Source: RYN-230 sp963704995
GTDB taxonomy: Bacteria; Actinomycetota; Actinomycetes; Streptosporangiales; Streptosporangiaceae
NCBI GenBank assembly: GCA_963704995.1
Contig: CAVPIM010000009.1
Span: 186,001 to 250,000, forward strand
Direction: 5' to 3'
Length of the DNA stretch: 64,000 nt
Positions 54,029 to 62,178 of the stretch are shown piece by piece; position 1 is the stretch's first letter, and each line of letters starts with the position of its first letter. The notes below the pieces were generated by a model. That model was not told where the DNA came from, searched no databases, and worked only from the letters and a program-made list of their open reading frames with translations. A program made the position numbers and the translations under genes.

Positions 54029-54348
54029 AGAGTGTGTAGTAGATATTGGTGGTTGTTTATGTTTGGATGAAGTTAGTGGATGAGGAAAGGTTGAGGAGGT
54101 ATGAATTGAATGATGAGAGAGTGGGAGAGGTTGGAGAGGTTGATGTATGGGTATATGAGGAAGGGGAAAAGGTGGAATGATAAATGGTTGGTGATGAATG
54201 GGATATTATTAAGGAAAAGGGATGGGTGTTAGTGGTGGGATTTGATAGGGTGTTATGGGAATTGGAAGATAGTTTATAAATGGTATAGATGCTGGAAGAT
54301 AATGGGATTTGGGAGTAATATTGGATAGAAGCGAAAAGATGAAGAAGG
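54026..54348. other. Cytosine-depleted tract between the two repeat copies
   Basis: 323 bp with only two C residues on the plus strand (54292 and 54332) and none over 54026-54291, inside a genome of very high GC. The composition is roughly A, G and T only. It occupies the position where a second copy of gene A would be expected. The long minus-strand frame here is an artefact, because TAG and TGA cannot occur where the minus strand lacks G. See findings. Confidence 0.9.
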
Positions 54349-54349
54349 C

Positions 54350-54894
54350 GCAGCAAGCGTAAGTGAGCCGGATAACCCGCTCAGGTGACGGAGTCCGGGG
54401 CGAGGGCCACGGCCAGCAAGCGGGGACGGCGGCGCGCCGCCGGGATATACGGCGCCATCATCACGGCGGCCATCATTGCCGCGGCGGGGGGAAACCTGCC
54501 CACCAGCGCGCTGGTGATCTCGGTCGTGGTCACGTTGCTCGTGTACTGGCTCGCCGAGGAGTACGCCGAACTCCTGGGCGAGCAGGCGGAAGGCGGCCAG
54601 CTGCCGAGCCGGGCATCCATCCGGGGAGCATTGGCGGCGACCTGGCCGATGGTCAGTGCCTCCTACGTGCCGCTGCTCGCACTCGTGCTGGTACGGCTGG
54701 CCGGGGCCTCGTCCCTCGTGGCCGCCAATGTCGGCCTGGCTGCGGCGATCGTACTGCTGACCATCCACGGATGGTGGGCCGGCCGGGCGGCCCAGCTGCG
54801 CAGCTGGCAGCTATTCATCGCTACCTCGGTGGCCGCCGCGCTGGGACTGCTGATGATCGCGCTCAAGGACCTGGTTCTCATCCACCTGCACTAG
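54350..54894 (+). repeat. Copy 2 of the ~540-bp direct repeat
   Basis: Matches 53490-54028. Begins with the last codons of a gene A copy (CGCAGCAAGCGTAAG) and holds the intact gene B. Confidence 0.9.
54385..54894 (+). CDS. Four-helix membrane protein, copy 2 (gene B), intact
   Basis: 169 residues, GTG start, same helices as copy 1 plus the terminal helix VAAALGLLMIALKDLVLIHL. Differences from copy 1 cluster in the first 12 codons. No known family recognised. The YWLAEEYAELLGEQAEG stretch between helices 2 and 3 is a distinctive acidic loop. Confidence 0.78.
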   Translation: MTESGARATASKRGRRRAAGIYGAIITAAIIAAAGGNLPTSALVISVVVTLLVYWLAEEYAELLGEQAEGGQLPSRASIRGALAATWPMVSASYVPLLALVLVRLAGASSLVAANVGLAAAIVLLTIHGWWAGRAAQLRSWQLFIATSVAAALGLLMIALKDLVLIHLH

Positions 54895-54934
54895 CCCCGC
54901 CCGGCCGGCGACACGCAAGCCGCCCCGGGGGCCG

Positions 54935-55357
54935 TTACGGCACGGGGCACATCACGGTGATCCGCTCCGTCTTCCCGGCGTGCACGCGGACCGTCAGTGC
55001 TGATGAGCACCGTCCCTCGATGACATGGCCGTCGGGAAGCTGCTCCCGTATCGATGGCGAGCGCCCGGACACGGCGTAGGAACCGGGCGGCAGCCGGACG
55101 CTGAACCTGCCCGTCTTACCGGCCCGGACGCTGATCCTGGCGTCCCGGTTCTGGAAGATCACCACGCCCGGGAGCGGCCGCACCGGCGGCTGGGAACCCG
55201 AACTGGGCTGGATCGGCCCGCCTTCCATCTCGTACGTGCCACGAACGGTCCCGGTGCCGTGTATCGACGAATCGGCGGCGACTGGTGCCGTCGTGCCTGC
55301 GCAGGCCGACACCAGCAGCACCGCTGGAACGCCAAATGCCGCTGACTGCCACTTCAT
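54935..55357 (-). CDS. Lipoprotein with carboxypeptidase-regulatory-like beta domain
   Basis: 140 residues. The lipobox LLVSACAG puts the lipid Cys near residue 19. The mature part reads GVVIFQNRDARISVRAGKTG then RFSVRLPPGSYAVSGRSP, resembling transthyretin-like or carboxypeptidase regulatory domains. GGGGGA precedes the ATG. Extracytoplasmic. Partner unknown. Confidence 0.8.
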   Translation of the reverse strand: MKWQSAAFGVPAVLLVSACAGTTAPVAADSSIHGTGTVRGTYEMEGGPIQPSSGSQPPVRPLPGVVIFQNRDARISVRAGKTGRFSVRLPPGSYAVSGRSPSIREQLPDGHVIEGRCSSALTVRVHAGKTERITVMCPVP

Positions 55358-55608
55358 GGTGGTCCCCCGCTCAGGATGGCCCGGTTGGCTTTAGACGGCG
55401 GCGGCTCCGGTGTGGTTCCGCTCCTGCGGCCGCGGATGCCGGGGCTTGATGGCGGGACCAGCCATGAGAAGTTTGATAAATCCCGGTCAGAGAAGCGACC
55501 GCCGAGCGGTAGAGACAAATGGCGCCCAGCCAGGGGCATCGCGCGATTGGTCTGCCATTAACCGCGCTCATCGATCAGGCCTGCCAGGCCGGCCTGATCG
55601 AAGGAACG

Positions 55609-55848
55609 TTACGAGCTGGCGCCCTGGGCTGGCCCACGGCCGTCGTCTTGATTGCGCCGCTCGCCAGCGTGCTCCCGCGCGTACCGGTGCTGCTTGCGCA
55701 GGGAGTCGGCGTAGTCCGGGTAACGGTCTTCAGCGGTCCTGGAGGTCTTGCGGGTAACCCATCGTGTCTCCACTCCGACGAGCGCCAGGAAACCCTTGAT
55801 CGCCAGGACCACAGCCAGTGCGAAGAGTATGTATCCCCACCATGGCAT
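55609..55848 (-). CDS. Small single-span membrane protein
   Basis: 79 residues: MPWWGYILFALAVVLAIKGF helix, then a charged tail with RKTSRTAEDRYPDYADSLRK. GAGGTGA lies upstream of the ATG. Family unknown. The 250 bp to its left (55358-55608) hold nothing I can support. Confidence 0.6.
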   Translation of the reverse strand: MPWWGYILFALAVVLAIKGFLALVGVETRWVTRKTSRTAEDRYPDYADSLRKQHRYAREHAGERRNQDDGRGPAQGASS

Positions 55849-55937
55849 TGAGATCACCTCGATCTGCTATCTGCCTCCCCCGCTGCCCCGCGCGGCCGGA
55901 GGCAAACCAGGACCGCACGCCCGCCGATCCGGGGTCA

Positions 55938-56480
55938 TCAGCTGGCGTCTGCCTCGCGGTCCGCTGCCGGGCGGTTCAGCCCCTGGGGATCGCTGCGGAA
56001 ACTCCAGTCCACCGGCCCGTTCGGCCGGAACTGCTGATGGTCGGCCAGATGGTTGAGAAAACGCACCAGCTGCTTAACTTCCTGGCCGCCGACAAAACGC
56101 ATCAGCTTCTGGAAGCCAGTGCCGGGTTCGGCCTGCCGTGAGCTGACGATCTGCGCGAGCAGCCGCAGATGCTCGGCGGTGAGAAGGATCCACGAGTCAG
56201 GACCACTGAGCACTAGGCCGACCGGTTCGTCACTGGGCGTCGGGCAGACCTCCAGGACGTGGAATGGCATTTTCCACCCAAAGGTGGTGATCTCCCGGAT
56301 CCTGATCCGCGAGGCTGTCCGCAGATCGCACTGGCGGACTCGGTGCTGGTACTCGACGATGAGCACGCTGCCGTCCAGCCAGGCTTGCTGGGGAAGGAAC
56401 GGGTACAAGGTCGTGGGGCGGAACTTCGCCTTCCGCCACGGCGCCGGTATGCCCCCTATGGGCATACGCTCACTGGTCAC
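55938..56480 (-). CDS. Hypothetical protein
   Basis: 180 residues, GTG start, soluble, mixed alpha/beta with LDGSVLIVEYQHRVRQCDLR, GLVLSGPDSWILLTAEHLRL and LRLLAQIVSSRQAEPGTGFQ. No family recognised. It is followed 47 bp to the right by the dehalogenase-like gene, whose 3' end faces its start. Confidence 0.6.
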   Translation of the reverse strand: MTSERMPIGGIPAPWRKAKFRPTTLYPFLPQQAWLDGSVLIVEYQHRVRQCDLRTASRIRIREITTFGWKMPFHVLEVCPTPSDEPVGLVLSGPDSWILLTAEHLRLLAQIVSSRQAEPGTGFQKLMRFVGGQEVKQLVRFLNHLADHQQFRPNGPVDWSFRSDPQGLNRPAADREADAS

Positions 56481-56527
56481 GATTTCGAGAGTACGCCGCC
56501 ATCCGCACCACCGAGTGGGCTGCCCGG

Positions 56528-57394
56528 TCAGCGGGTCGGGGCGAAGAACCCCGTCAGGTCGGCGGCGAGCTCGGCGGGTGCTTCCTCCGCGATGTGATGC
56601 CCGCAGTCAATCGAGTGGCCACGCACGTCGTCAGCCCAGTCACGCCAGATGGCCAGCGGATCGCCGTACAGCTCTTCCATGTCGTCCTGCTTCGCCCACA
56701 GGAACAGCAGGGGGCAGCTGATCCGGCGGCCAGCCCGCCGGTCCGCCTCGTCGTGGTCCCGGTCGATGCCCAGGCCCGCGCGATAGTCCTCGGCCATGGC
56801 GTGCACCGTGGCGGGATCATGGATCGCGCGGCGGTAGTCCTCGAAGGCTTCCTGGCCCATGTGCTCAGCCGTCGCGGTGTACCAGGCCTCCGGGTCAGCG
56901 CTGATGAACCGCTCGGCTGGCTTCTGGGTCTGGCCGAGGAAGAACCAGTGATACCAGCTGGCCGCGAACGTGGCGTCACAGCGGGCCAGTGCCTCCCCGA
57001 TCGGGATGCCCTCCATCAGGCACAGGCGGCTCACCAGGCTGGGGTGGTCCATGGCCAGCCGCTGGGCGACGTACGTCCCCCGGTCGTGCCCGGCGACGCC
57101 GAACCGCTGATGCCCGAGCGCCCGCATCAGCGCCGCGCAGTCAGCGGCCATGGCCCGCTTGGAGTAGGGAGCGTGATCCGCCGTCGTCGGGGGCTTGGAG
57201 GACTCGCCGTACCCGCGCAGGTCCGGGCAGACGACGGTGAACCGCTCCGCCAGCACCGGCGCAACCTTATGCCACGTGACGTGGGTGCGCGGATGACCGT
57301 GCAGCAGCAGGAGCGCGGGACCCGAGCCACCGTGGCGCACGCGCAGTTCCGCGTCGCCGACATCGATCCGCTCCAGCGTGAATCCCTCGAACAC
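56528..57394 (-). CDS. Alpha/beta hydrolase, haloacetate-dehalogenase-like
   Basis: 288 residues. The oxyanion motif LLLHGHPRTHVTW, nucleophile in VAGHDRGTYVAQRLAMDHP (Asp104), and catalytic His in DCGHHIAEEAP are all present. The cap region has HWFFLGQTQKPAERFI. This combination matches fluoroacetate/haloacetate dehalogenases, but related epoxide hydrolases share it. GTG start. Likely in a transcript with the GNAT gene upstream. Confidence 0.87.
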   Translation of the reverse strand: MFEGFTLERIDVGDAELRVRHGGSGPALLLLHGHPRTHVTWHKVAPVLAERFTVVCPDLRGYGESSKPPTTADHAPYSKRAMAADCAALMRALGHQRFGVAGHDRGTYVAQRLAMDHPSLVSRLCLMEGIPIGEALARCDATFAASWYHWFFLGQTQKPAERFISADPEAWYTATAEHMGQEAFEDYRRAIHDPATVHAMAEDYRAGLGIDRDHDEADRRAGRRISCPLLFLWAKQDDMEELYGDPLAIWRDWADDVRGHSIDCGHHIAEEAPAELAADLTGFFAPTR

Positions 57395-57422
57395 AGTCCT
57401 CCTCTACCGCGGGGGGCGCGCG

Positions 57423-57884
57423 CTAACCGCCGGCCGGGGTCCAGAGCATGAGGACGTCGGCGGCCCCGAACCCGGCGCGCTCGTAGAACGGGATGGACCG
57501 CTCGGACGGGCTGAGCACCACGCGGGCGAACTGGTTCTCGCGCGCGTACCCGAGCACGGCGCCGAGGAGCTGGCCGCCGAGGCCCTGATCCCGGTACGGG
57601 GCGAGCACGAACGCGTTGCCGAGGTAGCCCCAGCGGCTGGGGGCCCGGCCGGGCCGGGGCATCCGGTCGAACACGGCCAGGTTCATCATCCCGGCCGGGC
57701 GGCGGTCCACCTCGGCCAGCCAGCTGACCCGGCGGGACGCCTCCCGGGCCCACCAGGCCGCGAACCTTTCCTCGAACCCCGGATCACCGCCGTCGCCGTC
57801 CTGCTCCCGCGTCCACTCCCGGCGCAGCCAGGCCAGGGCGGCCAGGTCCGCGTGGCCAGCCCGCCGGACCACCGCCTCAGTCAC
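57423..57884 (-). CDS. GNAT-family N-acetyltransferase
   Basis: 153 residues. Motif A is GNAFVLAPYRDQGLGGQLLG, and the motif B region is LSPSERSIPFYERAGF. Substrate unknown. Starts 28 bp before the hydrolase gene on the same strand. Confidence 0.87.
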   Translation of the reverse strand: MTEAVVRRAGHADLAALAWLRREWTREQDGDGGDPGFEERFAAWWAREASRRVSWLAEVDRRPAGMMNLAVFDRMPRPGRAPSRWGYLGNAFVLAPYRDQGLGGQLLGAVLGYARENQFARVVLSPSERSIPFYERAGFGAADVLMLWTPAGG

Positions 57885-57924
57885 CCTCGCAACCTACGCG
57901 CCCCTCCCCCGCAGGAGCAGGACA

Positions 57925-58467
57925 TTACCCGTGTGCGCAGCCGGTCGCCGCGGCGTACTGCTGCGGGGTCATCCGGTAGAGCCTGACCGAGTCGGGGTTG
58001 CTGAGCACGAGGTCGAAGACCCACCGGCGGTGGACGTAGAACCAGTAGTCGGTCAGCCGCTGGCCGCCGATCTCATAGTCCACGAGCCACGCCCCGTGCG
58101 GGCCCGGGGTAGCGCTCTCGACCAGCGCGGTGGCGTGCGGTGCGCTCGGGCAGTCCCTGTGCCGCGTGATGTACTGCGCCCTGGTGATGACCGCCTGGCT
58201 GCGCGCGTCCCAGCGGTCGTAGACCGGGCCGTAGACGCCGCGGTCGTAATCGTTGTTGAAGAGGGTTGCGATCTTGAGCAGGGCGGATGTGGTCCGCGGG
58301 TCCGGGGGCAACGGCGCCGCGGACGCGACGGCATGACCCTGAACCTGGCCGCTGCCCTGACCGGAGCCCGCAGAGCAGCCGCCGATCACCACGCCCACCA
58401 GGCAGGCGGCCGTTACGACCGCGGCCTGGCGCAGGCGCCTCACCCGGTTCTCCCTCGCGACCAGCAT
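57925..58467 (-). CDS. Secreted lipoprotein
   Basis: 180 residues. Basic N-terminus, hydrophobic helix and lipobox VVIGGCSAG (Cys near 31), then a domain with IATLFNNDYDRGVYGPVYDR and YWFYVHRRWVFDLVLSNPDS, resembling NTF2-like or LppP-type lipoproteins. Function unknown. Confidence 0.75.
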   Translation of the reverse strand: MLVARENRVRRLRQAAVVTAACLVGVVIGGCSAGSGQGSGQVQGHAVASAAPLPPDPRTTSALLKIATLFNNDYDRGVYGPVYDRWDARSQAVITRAQYITRHRDCPSAPHATALVESATPGPHGAWLVDYEIGGQRLTDYWFYVHRRWVFDLVLSNPDSVRLYRMTPQQYAAATGCAHG

Positions 58468-58481
58468 CGTGGCATTGTGCC

Positions 58482-59585
58482 CTAGCGGTGTGCGGCCAGC
58501 ACGGCGTGGTGGTCAGCGCCCGCCTCGGGCTGGGGATCCGCGTGCACCAGCGCCGCGGTGAGCCGGGGCAGGGCATGGAGCAGGTTGTGCTCGGCGCTGA
58601 CCGCGATCTGGTGCGCCTGGACCGCGGTGGCACCGGCATCGACGGTGACCTCGCATTCGGCCCGCAACTGGTGGCCGATCCACCGCAGCCGGACCTGGCC
58701 GGCGTCCAGAACCCCGGGAGTGGAGCGCAGGGTCTGCTCAGCCTGGTTGACCAGCGCGGGATCGACCGCATCCATCAGGCGCCGGTAGATCTCGCGGGCC
58801 GCCCCGCGGAGCACGGCCAGGATGGCCACGGTGATCACCAGGCCGACCACCGGGTCGGCCCAGTCCCAGCCGATCGCCACCCCGCCCGCCCCCAGCAGGA
58901 CCGCCAGGGACGTGAAGCCGTCCGTGCGGGCGTGCAGCCCGTCCGCGACCAGGGCCGCCGAGCCGATCCTGCGGCCCACCCGGATCCGGTACCGGGCGAC
59001 CAGTTCGTTGCCGGTGAACCCGGTCAGGGCCGCGACGGCCACCGCGGCCAGGTGGGAGACCGGCCGGGGATGGGCCAGCCGGGTCAGGGCCTCATAGGCG
59101 GCCAGCGCGGACGACGCGGCGATGACCAGGACAATCACCACCCCGGCCAGGTCCTCGGCGCGGCCGTACCCGTAGGTGTAGCGGCGGTTGGGCAGCCGCC
59201 TGGCGGCCAGGAACGCGACGCCCAGCGGCACCGCGGTCAGCGCGTCCGCCGCGTTGTGCAGGGTGTCCCCCAGCAGTGCCACCGACCCGGAGACCGTCAC
59301 GACGGCCGCCTGGACCAGCGCTGTGCCCGCCAGGACGGCCAGCGATATCCACAGCGCCCGCATGCCCTCCGCGCTGGCCTCCATGGCCGCGTCCACCTGG
59401 TCCGCGGCCTCATGCGAGTGCGGCCGGACCCGGTGCCGGACCCGTTCCAGCCATCCTGACCCGTGGGCCGGAGCAGGCCCGGACCCGTGGGCATGCCCGT
59501 GGATGTGCGCGGGCCCGTGGCCGTGACCGGGCCCGTGAGCAGGCCCGTGGGGGTGCCCGTGGGCGGATTGGTGCGGATCGGTCAT
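58482..59585 (-). CDS. Cation diffusion facilitator (CDF) metal exporter
   Basis: 367 residues. A His-rich N-terminus (many HGPAHGxGH units, likely Zn/Ni binding), six helices, and CDF metal sites in LLGDTLHNAADALTAVPLG and VADGLHARTDGFTSLAVLL. The C-terminal cytoplasmic ferredoxin-like domain begins near EIYRRLMDAVDP. Antiport of Zn or related divalent metal with protons is expected. Next to the arsenic genes. Confidence 0.92.
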   Translation of the reverse strand: MTDPHQSAHGHPHGPAHGPGHGHGPAHIHGHAHGSGPAPAHGSGWLERVRHRVRPHSHEAADQVDAAMEASAEGMRALWISLAVLAGTALVQAAVVTVSGSVALLGDTLHNAADALTAVPLGVAFLAARRLPNRRYTYGYGRAEDLAGVVIVLVIAASSALAAYEALTRLAHPRPVSHLAAVAVAALTGFTGNELVARYRIRVGRRIGSAALVADGLHARTDGFTSLAVLLGAGGVAIGWDWADPVVGLVITVAILAVLRGAAREIYRRLMDAVDPALVNQAEQTLRSTPGVLDAGQVRLRWIGHQLRAECEVTVDAGATAVQAHQIAVSAEHNLLHALPRLTAALVHADPQPEAGADHHAVLAAHR

Positions 59586-59676
59586 GGCATCCAGGATGCC
59601 CGGAACATCCGATTGCAGCACGTCGACAACAGCCACCCCCACGCGAATGCGAAACACCCGCAGGCAGGTCACGCGG

Positions 59677-59720
59677 GTGCGTCCAGCCGGTCAGGCTGGT
59701 GCGTCCAGCCGGTCAGGCTG
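59677..59720. repeat. 22-bp tandem direct repeat at the arsC 3' end
   Basis: GTGCGTCCAGCCGGTCAGGCTG occurs twice in tandem and spans the arsC stop codon. Confidence 0.85.
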
Positions 59721-60114
59721 ATGCTTCCAGCTCGCCCAGCAGTTGGAGCACGCGCTGGAGGATCTCGTCGCGGATGGGGCGGACGCCCTCCAGGTCCAGG
59801 CCCGCCGGGTCGGGGAGGTCCCAGTCGAGATAACGCTTGCCGGGGTAGAACGGGCAGGCGTCCCCGCAGCCCATCGTGATCACGACGTCAGAGGCCTGGA
59901 CCTGGTCACCGGTCAGCGGCTTGGGGTACGCGCGGGAGAGGTCGAGCCCGATCTCCGCCATGGCCGCCACCACGGCCGGGTTCAGCTCCGCGGCGGGCTG
60001 GGACCCGGCCGAACTCACCTGGACGCGCCCGTGGGCCTCGTGTTCGAGCAGCGCGGCGGCCATCTGGGACCGGCCGGCGTTGTGCACGCAGACGAACAGC
60101 ACTCGTGGGGTCAT
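59713..60114 (-). CDS. arsC: Arsenate reductase, low-MW phosphatase type
   Basis: 133 residues. Reduces arsenate to arsenite using a Cys triad: Cys9 in the P-loop FVCVHNAGRSQMAA, Cys83 and Cys87 in ITMGCGDACPFYPGKRYLDW. The WDLPDPAG signature fits the thioredoxin- or mycothiol-linked family. The ATG overlaps the aquaporin stop (ATGA), so the two are coupled. Confidence 0.95.
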   Translation of the reverse strand: MTPRVLFVCVHNAGRSQMAAALLEHEAHGRVQVSSAGSQPAAELNPAVVAAMAEIGLDLSRAYPKPLTGDQVQASDVVITMGCGDACPFYPGKRYLDWDLPDPAGLDLEGVRPIRDEILQRVLQLLGELEASA

Positions 60115-60791
60115 GACATCGCCTCCGCAGGGGTGACGGCTGGGTAGAGAATCCGGATGATCACGATGGCCAGGGCGCCGCCGATGACCTGGGCCGCGAT
60201 GAAGCCCGGCACGGACGCCGGGGCGATCCCGGCGAAGGTGGCCGAGAACATCCGGCCGATAGTGATGGCCGGGTTGGCGAAGCTGGTCGAGGACGTGAAG
60301 AAGTACGCCGCGCCGATGTACGCACCCACGGCCGCCGGGGCGGCGCGGCTGCGCCCGGTCCGGGCCAGCGCGAAGATCACCAGGATCAGGCCGAGCGTCG
60401 CGACGACCTCGGACAGGAAATGGGCGGGCGAGCTGCGGTCCTTCGCCGATATGCTCACGGCCGCGCGGGCGAACATCAGGTTCGCGATCACGGCGCCGCC
60501 CGCGCAGCCGGCCACCTGGGCCGGGAGATAAGCGGCCGCGTCCCGCCACCGCAGCCCGCCGAACGCGGCGTCGGCGAAGGACACCACCGGGTTGAAGTGG
60601 CCGCCGGACACGCCCCCGAACATCAGGATGATGGCGAACAGCCCGGCCGCGGTGGCGGCGGCGTTCTCCAGCAGGTCGAGCCCGGTCTGCCCGGGCGACA
60701 GGCGCTGGGCGGCGATCCCGGAACCGATCACCACGGCCGCCAGGAACCCGCTGCCGAGGAACTCGGCGAGCAGCCGCCGCCACAGCGCCAT
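60111..60791 (-). CDS. aqpS: MIP-family aquaporin (AqpS-like arsenite channel)
   Basis: 226 residues, six helices. The two pore motifs are GGHFNPVVSFADAAF (NPV) and FANPAITIGRMFSATFAGIA (NPA). Coupling to arsC suggests it releases arsenite, as AqpS does in Sinorhizobium, in place of ArsB or Acr3, neither of which is present. The start may instead be the GTG 9 bp upstream of ATG 60791. Confidence 0.9.
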   Translation of the reverse strand: MALWRRLLAEFLGSGFLAAVVIGSGIAAQRLSPGQTGLDLLENAAATAAGLFAIILMFGGVSGGHFNPVVSFADAAFGGLRWRDAAAYLPAQVAGCAGGAVIANLMFARAAVSISAKDRSSPAHFLSEVVATLGLILVIFALARTGRSRAAPAAVGAYIGAAYFFTSSTSFANPAITIGRMFSATFAGIAPASVPGFIAAQVIGGALAIVIIRILYPAVTPAEAMS

Positions 60792-60813
60792 CGTCGTCAC
60801 GCCGCCCGCGCGG

Positions 60814-61338
60814 TCAGGCGCAGCAGGCACCGGCCTGCGGCCCGTCGCTCTCCTGCTGGCCACCGCAGCACGGGCCCGGCCCGGCGTCCGGGCCGGCCGT
60901 GCCAGGGGCCGCGTCCAGCGTGGCCTCGACCGCCCGGCCGCCCTGGCCACCGTCCTCACCCCAGAAGGTCGGGCTGTCTTCGAGGACCGTGTAGATCTCC
61001 CACCGCTCCCCGCTGGGTGCCCCCTGAACCCAGAACTTGTCCTGCCTGGCGTAGCAGCAGGTGGTGTCGCGCTCGTCTACCGGGGCGAGCCCGGCCCCGG
61101 TGAGCCGGGCGTGCTCGGCGTCGACCGCTTCAGTGTCGGCGACCTCCACCCCCAGGTGGTTGAGGCTGCCACCCTGGCCCGGGTTTTCCAGCAGGACCAG
61201 CTTGAGCGGCGGCTCGGCGACGGCGAAGTTGGCGTAACCGGGCCTGCGCTTGGCGGGCTCGGTGCCGAACAGCGTGGCGTAGAAGGCGACGGCCTCGTCG
61301 AGGTCATCGACGTTGAGGGCGAGCTGCAGGCGGGACAC
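60814..61338 (-). CDS. arsI: ArsI-like C-As lyase (VOC family)
   Basis: 174 residues. The vicinal-oxygen-chelate fold with LALNVDDLDEAVAFYATLFG, metal ligand in NHLGVEVAD, the TTCCYARQDKFWV thiol pair and GERWEIYTVLED match ArsI/CadI dioxygenases that cleave the C-As bond of trivalent organoarsenicals. The C-terminus adds Cys pairs (GPCCGG, ACCA). GGAGG precedes the GTG at 61338. First gene of the minus-strand ars operon. Confidence 0.9.
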   Translation of the reverse strand: MSRLQLALNVDDLDEAVAFYATLFGTEPAKRRPGYANFAVAEPPLKLVLLENPGQGGSLNHLGVEVADTEAVDAEHARLTGAGLAPVDERDTTCCYARQDKFWVQGAPSGERWEIYTVLEDSPTFWGEDGGQGGRAVEATLDAAPGTAGPDAGPGPCCGGQQESDGPQAGACCA

Positions 61339-61365
61339 GATACCTCCGTAAGACATTGACCACTG

Positions 61366-61419
61366 TCTATATCTAGCTACCGCGAGCTTGCCACGACCTT
61401 AGCTAGCTGTCAATATAGA
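61366..61419. promoter_or_regulatory. Divergent ars operator/promoter region
   Basis: TCTATATCTAGCTA at the left and TAGCTAGCTGTCAATATAGA at the right form an interrupted inverted repeat in the 84-bp gap between arsI and arsR. The minus strand carries TTGACA (61414-61409) as a possible -35. The plus strand has TATAGAT just before the arsR GTG, which may be leaderless. Confidence 0.6.
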
Positions 61420-61422
61420 TGT

Positions 61423-61782
61423 GTGTCTAATTCTCTGACCGTCATCAGCCCGGCGGAGACGGCGGCCTGCTGCTCGCCGCTCACCGCCCAGCCACTGTCG
61501 ATCGAGCAGGCCAGGCAGGTCGCGCCGCTGCTGAAGGCCCTGGCCGACCCGGTGCGGCTGCGCCTGCTGTCCCTGGTCGCCTCGCACGAGGGCGGCGAGG
61601 CCTGCATCTGCGACCTGAACGCGGCCTTCGACCTGTCCCAGCCCACCATCAGCCATCACATGAAGGTGCTGCACGAGGCCGGGCTGGTGGACCGGGACAA
61701 GCGCGGCGTGTGGGTGTTCTACCGCGCCCAGCCGCAGGCGCTGGCCAGCCTGGGGGCCCTCATCGGCGTCCCCGCCGCATAA
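61423..61782 (+). CDS. arsR: ArsR-family arsenic-responsive repressor
   Basis: 119 residues. wHTH with PLLKALADPVRLRLLSLVAS, the As(III) site GGEACICDLN (CxC form of ELCVCDL) and recognition helix LSQPTISHHMKVLHEAGLV. Another CC pair near residue 17 may be a third ligand. Divergent from arsI-aqpS-arsC and expected to repress both sides from the shared operator. Confidence 0.93.
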   Translation: MSNSLTVISPAETAACCSPLTAQPLSIEQARQVAPLLKALADPVRLRLLSLVASHEGGEACICDLNAAFDLSQPTISHHMKVLHEAGLVDRDKRGVWVFYRAQPQALASLGALIGVPAA

Positions 61783-61833
61783 TCCCGCCGCGCTCTTGCC
61801 CCGCACCCATCGATCGCTTATCGTCGATCAACG

Positions 61834-62178
61834 ATGAATGCTGACCCGCTCGACCGCGAAACCGCCGCCACCTACGCCGCGTGGTTCCGGGCCCTGGCCG
61901 ATGGCACCCGGGTACAGGTGGTCTCCCTGCTGGCCCGCAGCGGCGTGCCGCTCACGGTCAAGGAGATCGTCGCGGCCGTGCCGGTCAGCCAGTCCACGGT
62001 CTCCGAGCACCTCCGCCAGCTCGCCGCGGTGGGCTTCGTGCTCGCCGAGAGCCGCGGCACCTCCCGCCTCTACCGGATCAACGAAGAGTGCGTGAAGGGC
62101 TTCCCCACCGCCGCCGATCTGGTCATGGGCCGCCCCTCCCCGGTCCCCCCGGCGCAGGCCGCGGCCACCCTGCCATGA
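61834..62178 (+). CDS. Second ArsR-family regulator
   Basis: 114 residues. FRALADGTRVQVVSLLARSG, PVSQSTVSEHLRQLAAVGFV and a C-terminal tail with Cys in NEECVKGF. This is the ArsR type that often precedes arsenic acetyltransferase genes. ATGA overlap with the next gene shows coupling. ATCGT / ACGAT arms overlap its start as a possible operator. Confidence 0.88.
   Translation: MNADPLDRETAATYAAWFRALADGTRVQVVSLLARSGVPLTVKEIVAAVPVSQSTVSEHLRQLAAVGFVLAESRGTSRLYRINEECVKGFPTAADLVMGRPSPVPPAQAAATLP

Noticed and set aside
54057..54356. 99-residue minus-strand frame rich in Ser/Thr/Asn
   Set aside because: The minus strand has almost no G here, so TAG and TGA stops cannot occur. The frame is open for compositional reasons only, and its composition is unlike any other gene in the window.
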